This document shows positions 33,701 through 44,900 of a DNA stretch of 64,000 nucleotides, in pieces (position 1 is the stretch's first letter; each line of letters begins with the position of its first letter). The notes below the pieces were generated by a model. It ran no database searches, had not been told where the DNA came from, and saw nothing but the letters and a program-made list of their open reading frames with translations. The translations under genes were made by a program, and so were the position numbers. The stretch is taken from the NCBI RefSeq assembly GCF_902806685.2, contig NC_048549.1, forward strand, positions 14,091,594-14,155,593. Reading direction: 5' to 3'. Origin of the DNA: Maniola hyperantus (Eukaryota; Arthropoda; Insecta; Lepidoptera; Nymphalidae).

Positions 33701-36700
33701 AAAAACGTAAAATGTTTATTTCTAGAAGGAGTCAAAAGACCCTAAAGAGAAGGAGAAAGAAGACAGCATGAAGGAGTTGGAGAAGTCCATAATGGACGAC
33801 AAGCAGTTCCCGATCTTCATCATATTCCAGGCCATCTCCTCACAGTTCCCCGACAAGGGCACGGCACAAGAACTGAGGGAAAAGTATGTACTACACTTGC
33901 CTTTACTCAAATCAAATCAAATTTATTTTGCAAAATTGTGGGTAAATAACAGATACCTAGTACCTGCTACAAAAGTAAGTTACAATATTAAGAATCTATA
34001 TAAATATAAAACCGGCCAAGTGCTAGTAAGACTCTCGCACGGAGGGTTCCGTACTACAGTCTCATTTTCTCGACATTTTGCACGATAAATCAAAAACTAC
34101 TATGCATAAAAATTATTAAAAATTTGTTTTAGAATGTACAGGTAAAATTCGTACTTGTTGTTGAACACTATCTGCGAACATCCCGCAGATACATCGAACT
34201 CACATCTCGCAGCGACCCCAACGCGCTGCCCCCCGAGTGCACGCCCAACATCGACGGCCCCCTAGCGGAGTCGGTGTCGCGCGATCAGACCATGCACTCT
34301 TTCCACACGCTGTTCTGCCGACGCTGCTTCAAGTACGACTGCTTCCTGCACCGTGAGTATGCCTGACACTTGTTGTGTACACACAGACACACTAAAAATA
34401 AAATGGCAATTCAATTCCCAATTATTGGCTTTTTGGTGTGCCAACTAGAAAATAAAATGTCACATACTAATATACACTAAAATAAAATCTGGCACTAACA
34501 ATATGATAAAAATACACACACACTCTAATATAATATGGCACTAATAATAAAATAAAATGTGACATACACAGACACTCTAATTTAATATGGCACTAACAAT
34601 AAAATAAAATGTAACAAAACATTACACATACTTTAAAACACACAGTAAAATAATATGTGACATTACACACACACACATACTAAAATAAAATTTCACATGC
34701 TCAAAAAAATAAAATGTTGCTATATTCATATTACAATATTGATAGATGTATTGATATTAATATTATAGAAGTAGTGTATAATTATAGTTTGTTTTATGTT
34801 ATAGTAATATATTATGAAGTTTTGACTGCCTTACCCGTTTCTCATTTGTTCGGCTGACAGGAAGTCAGGTCACAGGTAAGGCTCGAATAGATAATAATAT
34901 ATGAATTCACCCTTTTTCATCCCTTATTTTCGCTATTTTGCAATTGTTCAACATCATACAAAATCACCCAAAAATATGAAACTACCTAGAATAGAAAACA
35001 AAAGCAAAAAAAAGGCAACCAACAATTGACGATAAAAAAATATCTTTTTATATTTTTAAACACATTTCAAAATTATCCGTAAGACTTTCATAATGAACTT
35101 GATTAGAATAAAAAAAAACAAAAAATCCATATATATATTTCAGAACTTTCCGAAGGCCTCTTTCAGTTAAGTAAAAAAAAAAAAAATTTTTTTTTGTTGT
35201 GCATAAGCATAATATTGATAATAATTAAATGTATTATAATTATTTTGCTGTTTATTTATTGTATATTTATTTACTACATAAATGTATCATACTTATTTTG
35301 TTCATGTTACTTTTTTATTTTCCTATGTTACGAATTGAATTATATTTTTATTCATACATTTTTCTAGTATCATATTAATGTTATGTTTAAAAGCCTATTG
35401 AAATATTATAGATCGCCCTAAGTAGCGTGGAGTTCATTTTTTACACCAAATAATGTTTAACTGAAGAACAATGACATTCCAATACAAAAAGCCAACCAGC
35501 CGCACCGCACGTCACCATGAGCAATAGGGTAGGCCTTTTTAGGGTTCCGTACCTCAAAAGGCAAAAAGGAACCCTTATAGGATCCCTTTGTTGTCTGTAT
35601 GTCTGTCTATCAAGAAACCTATAGGGGACTTCCCGTTGACCTAGAATCATGCAATTTGACCAGTAGGTAGGTTTTATTGCACACATAAGGAAAAAATCAG
35701 AAAATCGTGAATTTGTGGTTTGTGGCATTGGCGAATTTTCAGGCGAAAAGTTCACTTGAGGCTTTAAAAAAATCATAAATGTCATTTCAAGTAATGCTCC
35801 TTGTAAAATGAGTGGATTTCCTTAAACTAGGTCTTCAAGCGTGCCACCCGAGGCCCAACCTCACAAAACGGAAGGGGCCGGACTTGAAACCATTTGCTGA
35901 CCCCTGTGGACCCACCTGCTACATGTTGTTGGTAAATACCTCTAAATATAAGATGGGTTTGGGATGCAACGTGCACAGACACTTTGCACACGCGCCGAAC
36001 AGGCCGAGAGGCGCAAATATGAAAACCTCGATGGGAGTTTCATATTAGTGGCTTTTGGTGTGGAGACCTTGGGGCCGTGGGGTTCTGTGGCTAGAGTTCT
36101 TTGAGGATATTTCGAAACCCTTTTCGAGTCAACAGAGGACCCAAGAGCTGTCAGCTACCTTGGTCATCCAAAGGGGTAATGCTGTCAGCATCTTGGGTAT
36201 AATGCCTCACTGTGGTGGTCTCGATGAGGTTTAAGATTTAATTTAATGTATTTTTTTTACTTTTAATTTAGATTTAAGTTTATTTAATAGAATTGTCTGT
36301 TCTTTTTATACCTTCCATTAAAACCTCAGAATTGCATTTACACCTACCTTCTTAGATAATGCCTGCGGCTTCATCCGGTGGAGTTATGGTTCTTAAAATC
36401 CCCAACCATGGGAACTCTGATTTTTCGGAATAAAAAGTAGCCTATATTCATAGTCATACCCGGGATGCAAGTTAACTCTCGACCGAATTTCCTTGAATCA
36501 GGTTAGTTGTGTTATTTTACAGGATGGTATAAAAGAGAAGCTGGCCCGCGAGAAGGCGGCAGGCGAGGCGGGGGAGGGGCGCGAGGTGCGGGAGGTGAGC
36601 GAGGCGCGCGACGGCAAGGCGGCCATCGACTCGCCCAACGACGCGTCCTCCGAGGACAGCAATGACAGCAACCGCTACCAGAAAGGTATGTGTTACTAGT

Positions 36701-39700
36701 TTAGTACCTTCAAGTCTAGAGTGTGAGTAGACAAGGTTCTAGGCAAGTGCCCTCCATCTTAGGCTGCATAGTGCATCATCGCTCGCCACCAGCGCGCAGC
36801 GGGCTGGTTACTGTAAAGGTTCGTCCGCACCTGAGCGGCGCGGCGCGGCGCTTCAGTCCGACTGCAGAACGCGTCACCTCAGGCCGCTCGACGGTGCCTA
36901 CCGCACTACAACTTCAGTACGCGGCACCTCGCGTCACTTGCGCGTCACTTTTATACCCGTTCGCGTACGAGCGCGAAGCGCCGTGTCGCGCCGCTGGGTA
37001 TGTCGCACTAGCGTCACTGCACTGCGCGTCGCTTCGCTGCGCTTCAAAATATTCTCTCCAGCCGTGCCGCGCGGCAACGCGCGGTGAAGCGCTGTGCAGC
37101 GCCGCTCTAGTGCGATATGCGCCATACAAAATGATAGAAATGATATTTTGAAGCTCTGTGCCGCGACGTGCAGCTCGCTGAAGCGCCGCGCCGCGCCGCT
37201 CAGGTGCGGACGAACCTTTATGAGTATACATAGTCTGTGTCAATCTTGATACAAGAGGTCGGTGTCATTAGTCTTGGTTAGAAAAAGTCATCTTGTGATT
37301 TGTGATTATTATAAATTATATATTTTCTATACACTTGATTATACAATCTTGATACAAGAGGTCGGTGTCATTAGTCTTGGTTAGAAAAAGTCATCTTGTG
37401 ATTTGTGATTATTATAAATTATATATTTTCTATACACTTGATTATACAATCTTGATACAAGAGGTCGGTGTCATTAGTCTTGGTTAGAAAAAGTCATCTT
37501 GTGATTTATGATTATTATAAATTATATATTTTCTATACACTTGATTATACAATCTTGATACAAGAGGTTGGTGTCTTTAGTCTTGGTTAGAAAAAGTCAT
37601 CTTGTGATTTGTGATTATTATAAATTATATATTTTCTATACACTTGATTATACAATCTTGATACAAGAGGTTGGTGTCTTTAGTCTTGGTTAGAAAAAGT
37701 CATCTTGTGATTTGTGATTATTATAAATTATATATTTTCTATACACTTGATTATACAATCTTGATACAAGAGGTTGGTGTCTTTAGTCTTGGTTAGAAAA
37801 AGTCATCTTGTGATTTGTGATTATTATAAATTATATATTTTCTATACACTTGATTCAAGCTATTTTATTGTTACATTATTTATACTAAAGTATTATAAAT
37901 TATACAGTTACGTATCTCGCGACAGACGTAAATCTCGCGATCATTGCTGTCAAACGTCACACGTGACAGCGGCTATAGAGAGACAGCAATAGCCACAAAG
38001 GAAAATAAGAAAAAGAGAGACAGCAAATGAATTGTCGCATTGCTACTGCTGTCGCGTTGCTGTCGCTACTGCAACGTTTTACGTAATCACCCTGCAGGTC
38101 TGATTGCAGCCAAACGCTAGTCTATAAATAAATAAAAATTGGTGATATTCTGCACCTTTAGGCTCAATAATTTCTAGTATCTCAATAACTAATAGTAGGG
38201 TTGTCAAGCCGCCAAGCGTTTCGGTGCACTACTATAGTTGCAGCTCCTCTCCGGCCAGTTCCCATTCGCAGTTATCTATTTCATAATCTTTTGCCGTTAC
38301 CTTGAGCAGGTCATGCACGGCTCGCGTTCTATCTAGGTTTATTTGTAAGACCTTGATGTGCGATCCTCCATTTTTTGCTCCTATACCACGTTTTTTGAAT
38401 GTATGATTCTTCTGCTGAGTACCTTCACAATCCAGGATGCGCAACTCTTGGAGCCCATTCTATGACTTGTGTTGTCCTGGCCTTTATCCTTGCAGATAGC
38501 ATTTGAGGCCTCCTTCTGACAGTCTCTGGCCTTGTGTCCCTCATCGCCACAATTATAGCATTTTTTTTGCTCTGGACATCCCTTTTAGATATGTCCGTAC
38601 TCGAGACACCTGTAACACCTCTTCTTCAATAAGGGGTATGGGTTTAATACAACTGCCACCCCATTTCCAACAACCCACTTCTATATTAGACTGCATCGTC
38701 ATCACTTACCAGGTGAGATCGCAGTCAAGAGCTAACTTGTAATCGAATAAAAAAGGTATGTTCTTGCAAAATATCCTTCTCGAATATGTATTGGTTGGTA
38801 TACAAAGGTGTCAAGTATAGTGATGCATTGCAGGCAGCAACAGCAACTCCAGCAGCAACTGGAGCTCCAACGGCACCAAGCTGCCGGGTGCGGAGCCCAC
38901 CGCCTACAACACGCTGGGTGAGTACTCTACTGTAGTAGTATTTAATTATTTTTGTATTATTTAAATTTTAAATTTTTAAATATTTTGTAATTTTTAAATT
39001 ACATATTTGATAATTTATTTTTATATACATGTTTTAAACTTTTTTAATGATTTTTACTACTACTCTATTCATTACTCTTATTTTTTATTTTTTGTAATTT
39101 TTTTTTTCTAAACGATTTTTTAGTCTTTTTATATTTATTTTTCATAATTTTTTTTAATATAATATACATTTACATAATTATGAATTGAAACTTTGTTTCT
39201 TCATACAATTTTTTATTGTTTCCTTGCAAATGGCAGAAAAGTACTATACAATTCTCGGCCGAAATGGCGATTACCAACTTATTTTAAAAGAACTCGGCTG
39301 GCGCCACGTTTTTTTCAAAATCACTTAAGAAGTCCTCGGCTTTCTAATACTACTCGGCCAGTAATCGCTTAGGCCGATGGCCGTTGGAGCCGGAAAGTCC
39401 TTGAGTGGAGACCGCGTTTAAGCAAGCGTAGTGTGGGACGCCCTCCAGCACGATGGACCGACGATATAAAGAGGCTGGCGGGAAGTGGCTGGATGAGGAA
39501 GGCTGAGGACCGGGTGTGGTGGCGCTCTTTAGGGAATGCCTATGTCCAACAGTGGATGTCAACAGGCTGATGATGATGATGAATCGCTTTATTTCAGGCC
39601 TGGACTGTAATGTAGTATTCCTGTCCAGGTCTCACGCTGGCCGACTGCGAGTCGGAGGAGTGGACGGGCTCGGACCAGTCGCTGTTCCGCTCGCTGCACA

Positions 39701-42700
39701 AAGTGTTCGTGTCCAACTACTGCGCCATCGCGCAAGTCATGCTCTCCAAGACTTGCCAACAGGTGAGGAGGGTGTTGGAGAGCTATCGAAGGACCAATAA
39801 TAATTATCAAAAAATTAGGAAAAAGGGTGTTCAGTTGCTCAGAGTTTCCCAAAATCTACAACTTACTAAACTACCACTTACCGCTTGATTTGGAACGTCC
39901 AAAAATCATCCAGCACACAAAGGGATGGGCACGGCACAGCACAATTGTCCACCGGTGGTGTAAAACGTGGGATTCGAATGTTCTGTATTTGTATTTCTCA
40001 CGCACGGCGTGGGGAGACGCTCTGTATGTATGTACGACCGTGACGCACGGTGACTTGCAACGGACAGTTAATGCATCACTTATGACGTGTGATGCGAATA
40101 TATCAGTGCTATCCACCAATCAGGATAGTCCGGTGTTCGGCGCGAGAGTGGCTTGTATTGCTAGCTGAAAATCCTGAAAAACAACTGGCTTTACTGAACA
40201 GAGGGTACTTAATGTTGATGATGATCATGATGATCATGATCTTTTTCATATGTGCATTTTAGGCTTCCATACCCGAAGGATGCCAACGGAGCTATTACTA
40301 AGACTCCGCTGTCCGTCCGTCTGTCTGTCTGTCGCGGGCTGGATCTCATGGACCGTAATAGGTAGAGAGTTGAAATTTTCACAGAATGTTGCCGCTATAA
40401 TAACACATTTCAAAATGGCCGCAATTATTTCTTGTACGATGGAACCCTCCGTGTTCAAGTTCGACTCGGTTTTTTATTTTTATTCCGGAAAAATCAACGC
40501 GTTCCCATGGGACTTGGAAAATTTTCCTGTGGAAAAACTACGAGGTCTAAGTCGCGGGCATCATCCAGTTTCTAACCTTATTGACCGATATAGTTGTCCT
40601 GGATAAGCCAATGTTCTCCAGGTGTACAACTACTGGATCCACACGGGACAAGAGGCGGCGGGCGTGGAGGCGGAACTCACTCCGCCGAGGAAGAAGAAGA
40701 AGAAGCATCGCCTGTGGTCCGTGCACTGCCGCAAGATACAGCTCAAGAAGGACTCCGCCTCGCATCATGTGTGAGTTGGCACATTAACTGAAATACTAGC
40801 CGAAAGGCTTATTGAAACTTTTTTTTTTTTCGAAAGGCATAATGAACTGTTATGATAAATCTTCAGGTACAACTACACGCCGTGCGACCACCCCAACCAG
40901 CCGTGCGACAACATGTGTCCGTGTCTGCAGTCGCAGAACTTCTGCGAGAAGTTCTGCCAGTGCAGCAGCGACTGTGAGTATTGTGTCACAGATCAACTGC
41001 ACGCCGTGCGACCACCCCGACCAGCCGTGCGACAACATGTGTCCGTGTCTGCAGTCGCAGAACTTCTGCGAGAAGTTCTGCCAGTGCAGCAGCGACTGTG
41101 AGTATTGTGTCACAGATCAACTGCACGCCGTGCGACCACCCCGACCAGCCGTGCGACAACATGTGTCCGTGTCTGCAGTCGCAGAACTTCTGCGAGAAGT
41201 TCTGCCAGTGCAGCAGCGACTGTGAGTATTGTGTCACAGATCAACTGCACGCCGTGCGACCACCCCGACCAGCCGTGCGACAACATGTGTCCGTGTCTGC
41301 AGTCGCAGAACTTCTGCGAGAAGTTCTGCCAGTGCAGCAGCGACTGTGAGTATTGTGTCACAGATCAACTGCACGCCGTGCGACCACCCCGACCAGCCGT
41401 GCGACAACATGTGTCCGTGTCTGCAGTCGCAGAACTTCTGCGAGAAGTTTATATTATGAGTATGAAAAGTAGAGTATTAAACACAGGGTTAATGCTGTCT
41501 TCGTCTCGAGCGACTCTTAACACCGCTCTGTACTCAGAATTCGCGCCTCGCTACGCTCGGGAGGTACCTATTCTGCAATCCCGTTACGTTACCGGGGCGC
41601 ACGTAACGTAACACAGCATTACCCCCATGTTGAATAACCAACTATAAACTTGACTTTCAAAAGTCGTAAAACTTTCAATATGGGTTCTTAATTAGTCAAT
41701 AATAAGGAAATGTGTTGACAGGTCAAAACCGTTTCCCTGGATGTCGCTGCAAGGCGCAGTGCAACACCAAGCAGTGCCCTTGCTACCTCGGCGTGCGGGA
41801 GTGTGACCCGGACCTGTGCACCGCGTGCGGCGCCGACTCCACGCCGCCCGGCACGCCCGCCGCCTTGCCCACCGCCTCGAGGCACGCCGTGTACTGCAGG
41901 AACGTGTCCGTGCAGAGGTAAGCCTACCCTAAGCGGACCCAAATGGACCTATAGAACGTTTATCAGCAATATTTAAAAATTAACCTTTATAGTAAGTAAT
42001 ATGGGTTAAATTAATATGGGGTAAACTTAAACTTAAGGGGAAAATCTATAAAACAGTCGTTAGACCTGTCACATTGTATGGTTCAGAATGTTGGGCGGTA
42101 AAAGGGACGGATGAAAGGCGAGTACATGCGACTGAAATGCGAATGTTGAGATGGATGTGTGGTGTGACAAGGATGGATAAGATAAGAAATGAATATATAA
42201 GGGGTAGTTTGAAAGTAGCGCCAGTGGTAGAAAAGATGAGGGGTAATAGGCTGGCATGGTATGGACATATAATGCGGAGGGAAGAAAGCCATGTCACTAG
42301 AAGAATGTTAAGTATGCATGCGGAAGGAAAAAAGAGGAGAGGACGACCAAAGAAAAGGTGGATGGATTGCGTGAAAGAGGATATGCGTGAAAAAGAAGTG
42401 GATAATACGTTGACGAATGACAGGAATGAGTGGAAGAAGAAGACATGTTGTGCCGACCCCACGTAGCGTGGGATAAGGTAAGGAAGAAGAGTAAGTAATA
42501 TGGGTTAACCCGTATAGCGGTCAAACAATCAAACAAAGGGGTTATATGTTTAACCGGTTAACCTTTTAAGTCGATTAAGGGGTCCTTAGCTAGAATGTCA
42601 TTCGAAACGTAATCCAATTGGCACAAATTTAAAAAAAAATTAAAAGGGCGAAAAAAAGATGGCCGCCATACAAATTTCGTCGGCGTCCATCTCGGAGGGT

Positions 42701-44900
42701 ATGAAAGATAGAAGAGTGGTTTCTTCGCAAAAGATGATCAGGATCCGAAGGCCTACTTGATGGATAGAAAAAAAAATCAAAATGGCGGGATTTATTTTTT
42801 CATAGAAAATGTATGAAGTTTTTTTAAATTGGCAGACAGCTGAAAAAAAATTAAAATGGCGATTATAAATCTCGAGAGCTGCCTAAGCAGCTCGAGCACC
42901 GAGCAAAATACTAGTTATAATATATTCTGCCTCCCATACATACCGTGCATTCCGCAGGGGCCTACACAAGCACCTGCTTCTGGCGCCGTCCGACGTGGCC
43001 GGCTGGGGCATCTTCCTCAAGGAGGCTGCGAACAAGAACGAGTTCATCTCGGAGTACTGCGGGGAGATCATCTCGCAAGACGAAGCCGACCGGCGCGGGA
43101 AGGTGTACGACAAGTACATGTGCTCCTTTCTCTTCAATCTCAACAATGGTGGGTCCTCTACACTCTAATGGTCGGTCAAGTATTTACTAGAGAAAAAAAA
43201 CCGGCCAAGTGCGAGTCAGGCTCGCGCAATGAGGGTTCCGTACTACGATCGTATTTTTTCGACATTTTGCACGATAATTCAAAAACTATGATGCATAAAA
43301 ATAAATAAAAATCTGTTTTAGAATGCACAGGTGAAGACCTTTCATATGATACCCCACTTGATATAGTCACTCACTTCGAAAGTTGAAAATACTAATTATT
43401 AGTTCATGACCACAATTTAATTTTTTTTGTGTGATCTAACCCTAAATTTACTGTTTTCAGATTTTTCCCCAAACGTCAGCTATAAGATCTACCTACCTGC
43501 CAAATTTCATGATTCTAGGTCAACGGGAAGTACCCTGTAGGTTTCTTGACAGACAGACAGGCAACAAAGTGATCCTTTAAGGGTTCCGTTTTTCCTTTTG
43601 AGGTACGGAACCCTAAAAATACCCGGCTGAGTTTGTCGGGGGCTCTTCTCAGACCGGGGCGCGTTTGGAATTGGCCTAAACTCTTATCACTCTGAGAGGA
43701 GACCCGTGCTCAGTGGTGGGCCGGTGATGGGTTGATCATGACGATTGTACGTTTCCAGATTTTGTGGTGGACGCGACGCGCAAGGGTAACAAGATCCGGT
43801 TCGCGAACCACTCCATCAACCCCAACTGCTACGCCAAGGTCATGATGGTCAACGGAGACCATCGCATCGGCATCTTCGCCAAGCGCGCCATCCAGCCGGG
43901 CGAGGAGCTGTTCTTCGACTACAGGTACACTTGTTTTCTGTTCCCTAAATATATAAAAATTTATAATCTAAATATATAAAAGGAAAAGGTGACTGACTCA
44001 ATGACTGACTGACTGATCTATCAACGCACAGCTCAAACTACTGGACAGATCGGGCTGAAATTTCGCATGCAGATAGCTATTATGACGTAGGGATCCGCTT
44101 AGAAAGAATTTTTGAAAATTCGACCCCTAAGGGGGTGAAATAGGGGTTTGAGATTTTGTGTAGTCCACGCAGACGAAGTCGCGGAAATAAGCTAGTTAAC
44201 GCTAAAATGATATGCTGCCGAATATTGAGTTCGGTCGAAACATTAGGTTATAACTTATACCGGTAAAATGTTTGTTATAAGTTATAACTTATACCGGTAT
44301 AAATTATAACGTTCGGTTATAATTTACACCGATTTCAAAATCGGTAAAATGTTCGTTCGTTAACTTTACTCGATAGTTGCCGTTAATTATTAAATGAGAG
44401 TAATCATTTTAACGTGTTTTATTGATAAATAATCTTTGTTAACGTTAATTGCAATTTATTCGTTAACTTCACTCGCTAGTTGCCGTTAAATATTATATAT
44501 AAGAGTATATTGGATTTATGCTACGTTTTACCGATAATCTTTGTTAACGGCAATTTATCGTTATTTAAATATCGGTAAAGGGGTGTAAGTAACTGGTACC
44601 CAACCCAATAACGTTAATTATTAACGTTATTTAGATATCGCATTGAAAATTAACTTACGTCACGAAACGTTAAGTTATTTTGTAATGTTATCAAGTTGGT
44701 GCCGGCCGATGCCGAATTTCGGCCAGACGTCGAGATGTATTTTTAAGACCCCATGTAAATAATATACATGTACCTACCATATCTGAGCAAAATAAATAAA
44801 TGATTATGATTATATAATTTTTGAACTTGTTATTTTTAGATACGGGCCCACCGAGCAGCTGAAGTTCGTGGGCATCGAGCGGGAGATGGAGTTCTTATGA
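30703..44900 (+). CDS. E(z): Enhancer of zeste, histone H3K27 methyltransferase (16 exons, complete)
   Basis: Catalytic subunit of Polycomb repressive complex 2. Exons: 30703-30777, 31527-31710, 31876-32091, 32763-32899, 33726-33883, 34189-34352, 35831-35931, 36523-36685, 38834-38917, 39629-39762, 40622-40770, 40867-40973, 41722-41917, 42958-43148, 43759-43924, 44840-44900. Every junction keeps phase, giving 761 aa (Drosophila E(z) is 760). Seen in order: N-terminal KRVKSEYMRLRQVKRFKRAD; PTMYTWAPTQKNFMVEDET and [20 protein letters not shown]; the Cys-rich FCRRCFKYDCFLHRLQ; a SANT-like region (KVFVSNYCAIAQVMLSKTCQ); the basic RKKKKKHRLWSVHCRKIQLK; the CXC domain (about 520-622); and SET (about 625-745) with NEFISEYCGEIISQDEADRR, RFANHSINPNC and EELFFDY. 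Catalytic motifs are intact. The first CXC exon (40867-40973) is followed by an array of its own copies. AATAAA at 45244-45249. Confidence 0.97.
30862..31380 (-). mobile_element. LINE fragment, RT C-terminal region
   Basis: The reverse strand translates in two frames to KTKVFEQCMLPVMTYGSETW and KWQWAGHIVRKTDRRWGLKV, the C terminus of a non-LTR reverse transcriptase. It has frame shifts and so is dead. In E(z) intron 1. Confidence 0.82.
31410..31520 (+). repeat. retroelement tail next to E(z) exon 2
   Basis: AAAGAGCAACTGCCGAATTTCTTGCTGG... ends in AATAAAAAATATTTTTATT. The same tail is at about 16240-16330 and 18845-18990, and inverted near 54125-54225. It ends 6 bases before exon 2. Confidence 0.65.
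32141..32360 (+). mobile_element. RTE-like LINE 3' tail
   Basis: Same family as 6052-6280, in E(z) intron 3. It is followed at 32360-32720 by AT-rich, loosely repetitive text (CCAAACAAGTTTCACTT recurs), without a gene. Confidence 0.78.
34008..34150 (+). repeat. 'GGTTCCGTAC' repeat 5' part
   Basis: ACCGGCCAAGTGCTAG, GGAGGGTTCCGTACTACAG, TTTTGCACGATAAATCAAAA, ending in ACAGGTAAA. It is truncated 38 bases before E(z) exon 6. Another copy is at 33400-33655. Confidence 0.75.
34353..35830. other. E(z) intron 6, low-complexity
   Basis: A decayed CACA/AAATAAAAT-type simple repeat (34375-34700) and long A/T runs. A reverse 'GGTTCCGTAC' fragment lies at 35537-35720. No gene seen. Confidence 0.6.
36814..37220. 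mobile_element. GC-rich 407-base element with perfect 43-base TIRs
   Basis: 36814-36856 (TAAAGGTTCGTCCGCACCTG...) is the exact inverse of 37178-37220. The terminal TA on each side could be the target duplication. The interior is very GC-rich (many GCGC words), unlike the surrounding intron 8 of E(z). No coding frame is convincing. Confidence 0.85.
37241..37858 (+). repeat. minisatellite, 103-base unit x 6
   Basis: Units begin at 37241, 37344, 37447, 37550, 37653 and 37756 (CAATCTTGATACAAGAGG). The first three read GGTCGGTGTCATT, the last three GGTTGGTGTCTTT, so the array grew by block copying. In E(z) intron 8. Confidence 0.93.
38225..38625 (-). mobile_element. LINE fragment with CCHC zinc knuckles (ORF1 end)
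   Basis: The reverse strand gives CYRCLEYGHI, a stop, KGCPEQKKCYNCGDEGHKAR and later INLDRTRAVHDLLKVTAKDY. These are two CCHC knuckles of ORF1 and the start of the endonuclease ORF2 of a Jockey/R1-type LINE. A + strand SINE tail follows at 38632-38757. In E(z) intron 8. Confidence 0.8.
39365..39590 (+). mobile_element. LINE 3' end
   Basis: Reads KRSVGRPPARWTDDIKRLAG-like text in one frame and ends with CAACAGGCTGATGATGATGA. This is the 3' part of the family seen at 30862-31380 and 5075-5345. In E(z) intron 9. Confidence 0.7.
40974..41452 (+). repeat. tandem copies of E(z) CXC exon 12, 124-base period
   Basis: Directly after exon 12 (40867-40973) come three complete copies and one truncated copy; GATCAACTGCACGCCG occurs at 40991, 41115, 41239 and 41363. 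Each unit is 106 bases of exon plus the 18-base spacer GTGAGTATTGTGTCACAG, which starts GT and ends AG. The copies appear identical to one another and differ from exon 12 at the first bases and one codon (Asn to Asp). Because the exon part is 106 bases (exon 12 is 107) and each copy starts one base short, using a copy in place of exon 12 shifts the frame. The last copy breaks off at GAGAAG-TTTATATT. Confidence 0.95.
42040..42475 (+). mobile_element. LINE fragment, endonuclease/reverse-transcriptase C terminus
   Basis: An open frame of 130 codons (42074-42466) reads MYGSECWAVKGTDERRVHAT, MRMLRWMCGVTRMDKIRNEY, NRLAWYGHIMRREESHVTRR, KKTCCADPT. This is the C terminus of a widespread insect non-LTR retrotransposon. 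It is still open, so the insertion is fairly young. In E(z) intron 13. Confidence 0.88.
43196..43617 (+). repeat. full-length 'GGTTCCGTAC' repeat
   Basis: Starts ACCGGCCAAGTGCGAGTC, has AGGGTTCCGTAC near the start and GTACGGAACCCTAAA at the end. In E(z) intron 14. A SINE tail (43690-43745) then runs to within about 13 bases of exon 15. Confidence 0.8.
43966..44195 (-). mobile_element. RTE-like LINE 3' tail
   Basis: Reverse copy of the 6052-6280 family in E(z) intron 15. The rest of the intron (44200-44720) is full of imperfect ATACCGGTAT palindromes and GTTAACG words of unknown origin. Confidence 0.78.

Noticed and set aside
36723..37243. Long frames on both strands in the GC-rich element of E(z) intron 8
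   Set aside because: Composition-driven Ala/Arg/Ser text within an inverted-repeat element; no protein family visible.
40850..41611. Several overlapping 60-170-codon frames on both strands across the E(z) array
   Set aside because: All are read-through of exon copies plus spacers in wrong frames; only exon 12 in the E(z) frame is supported.
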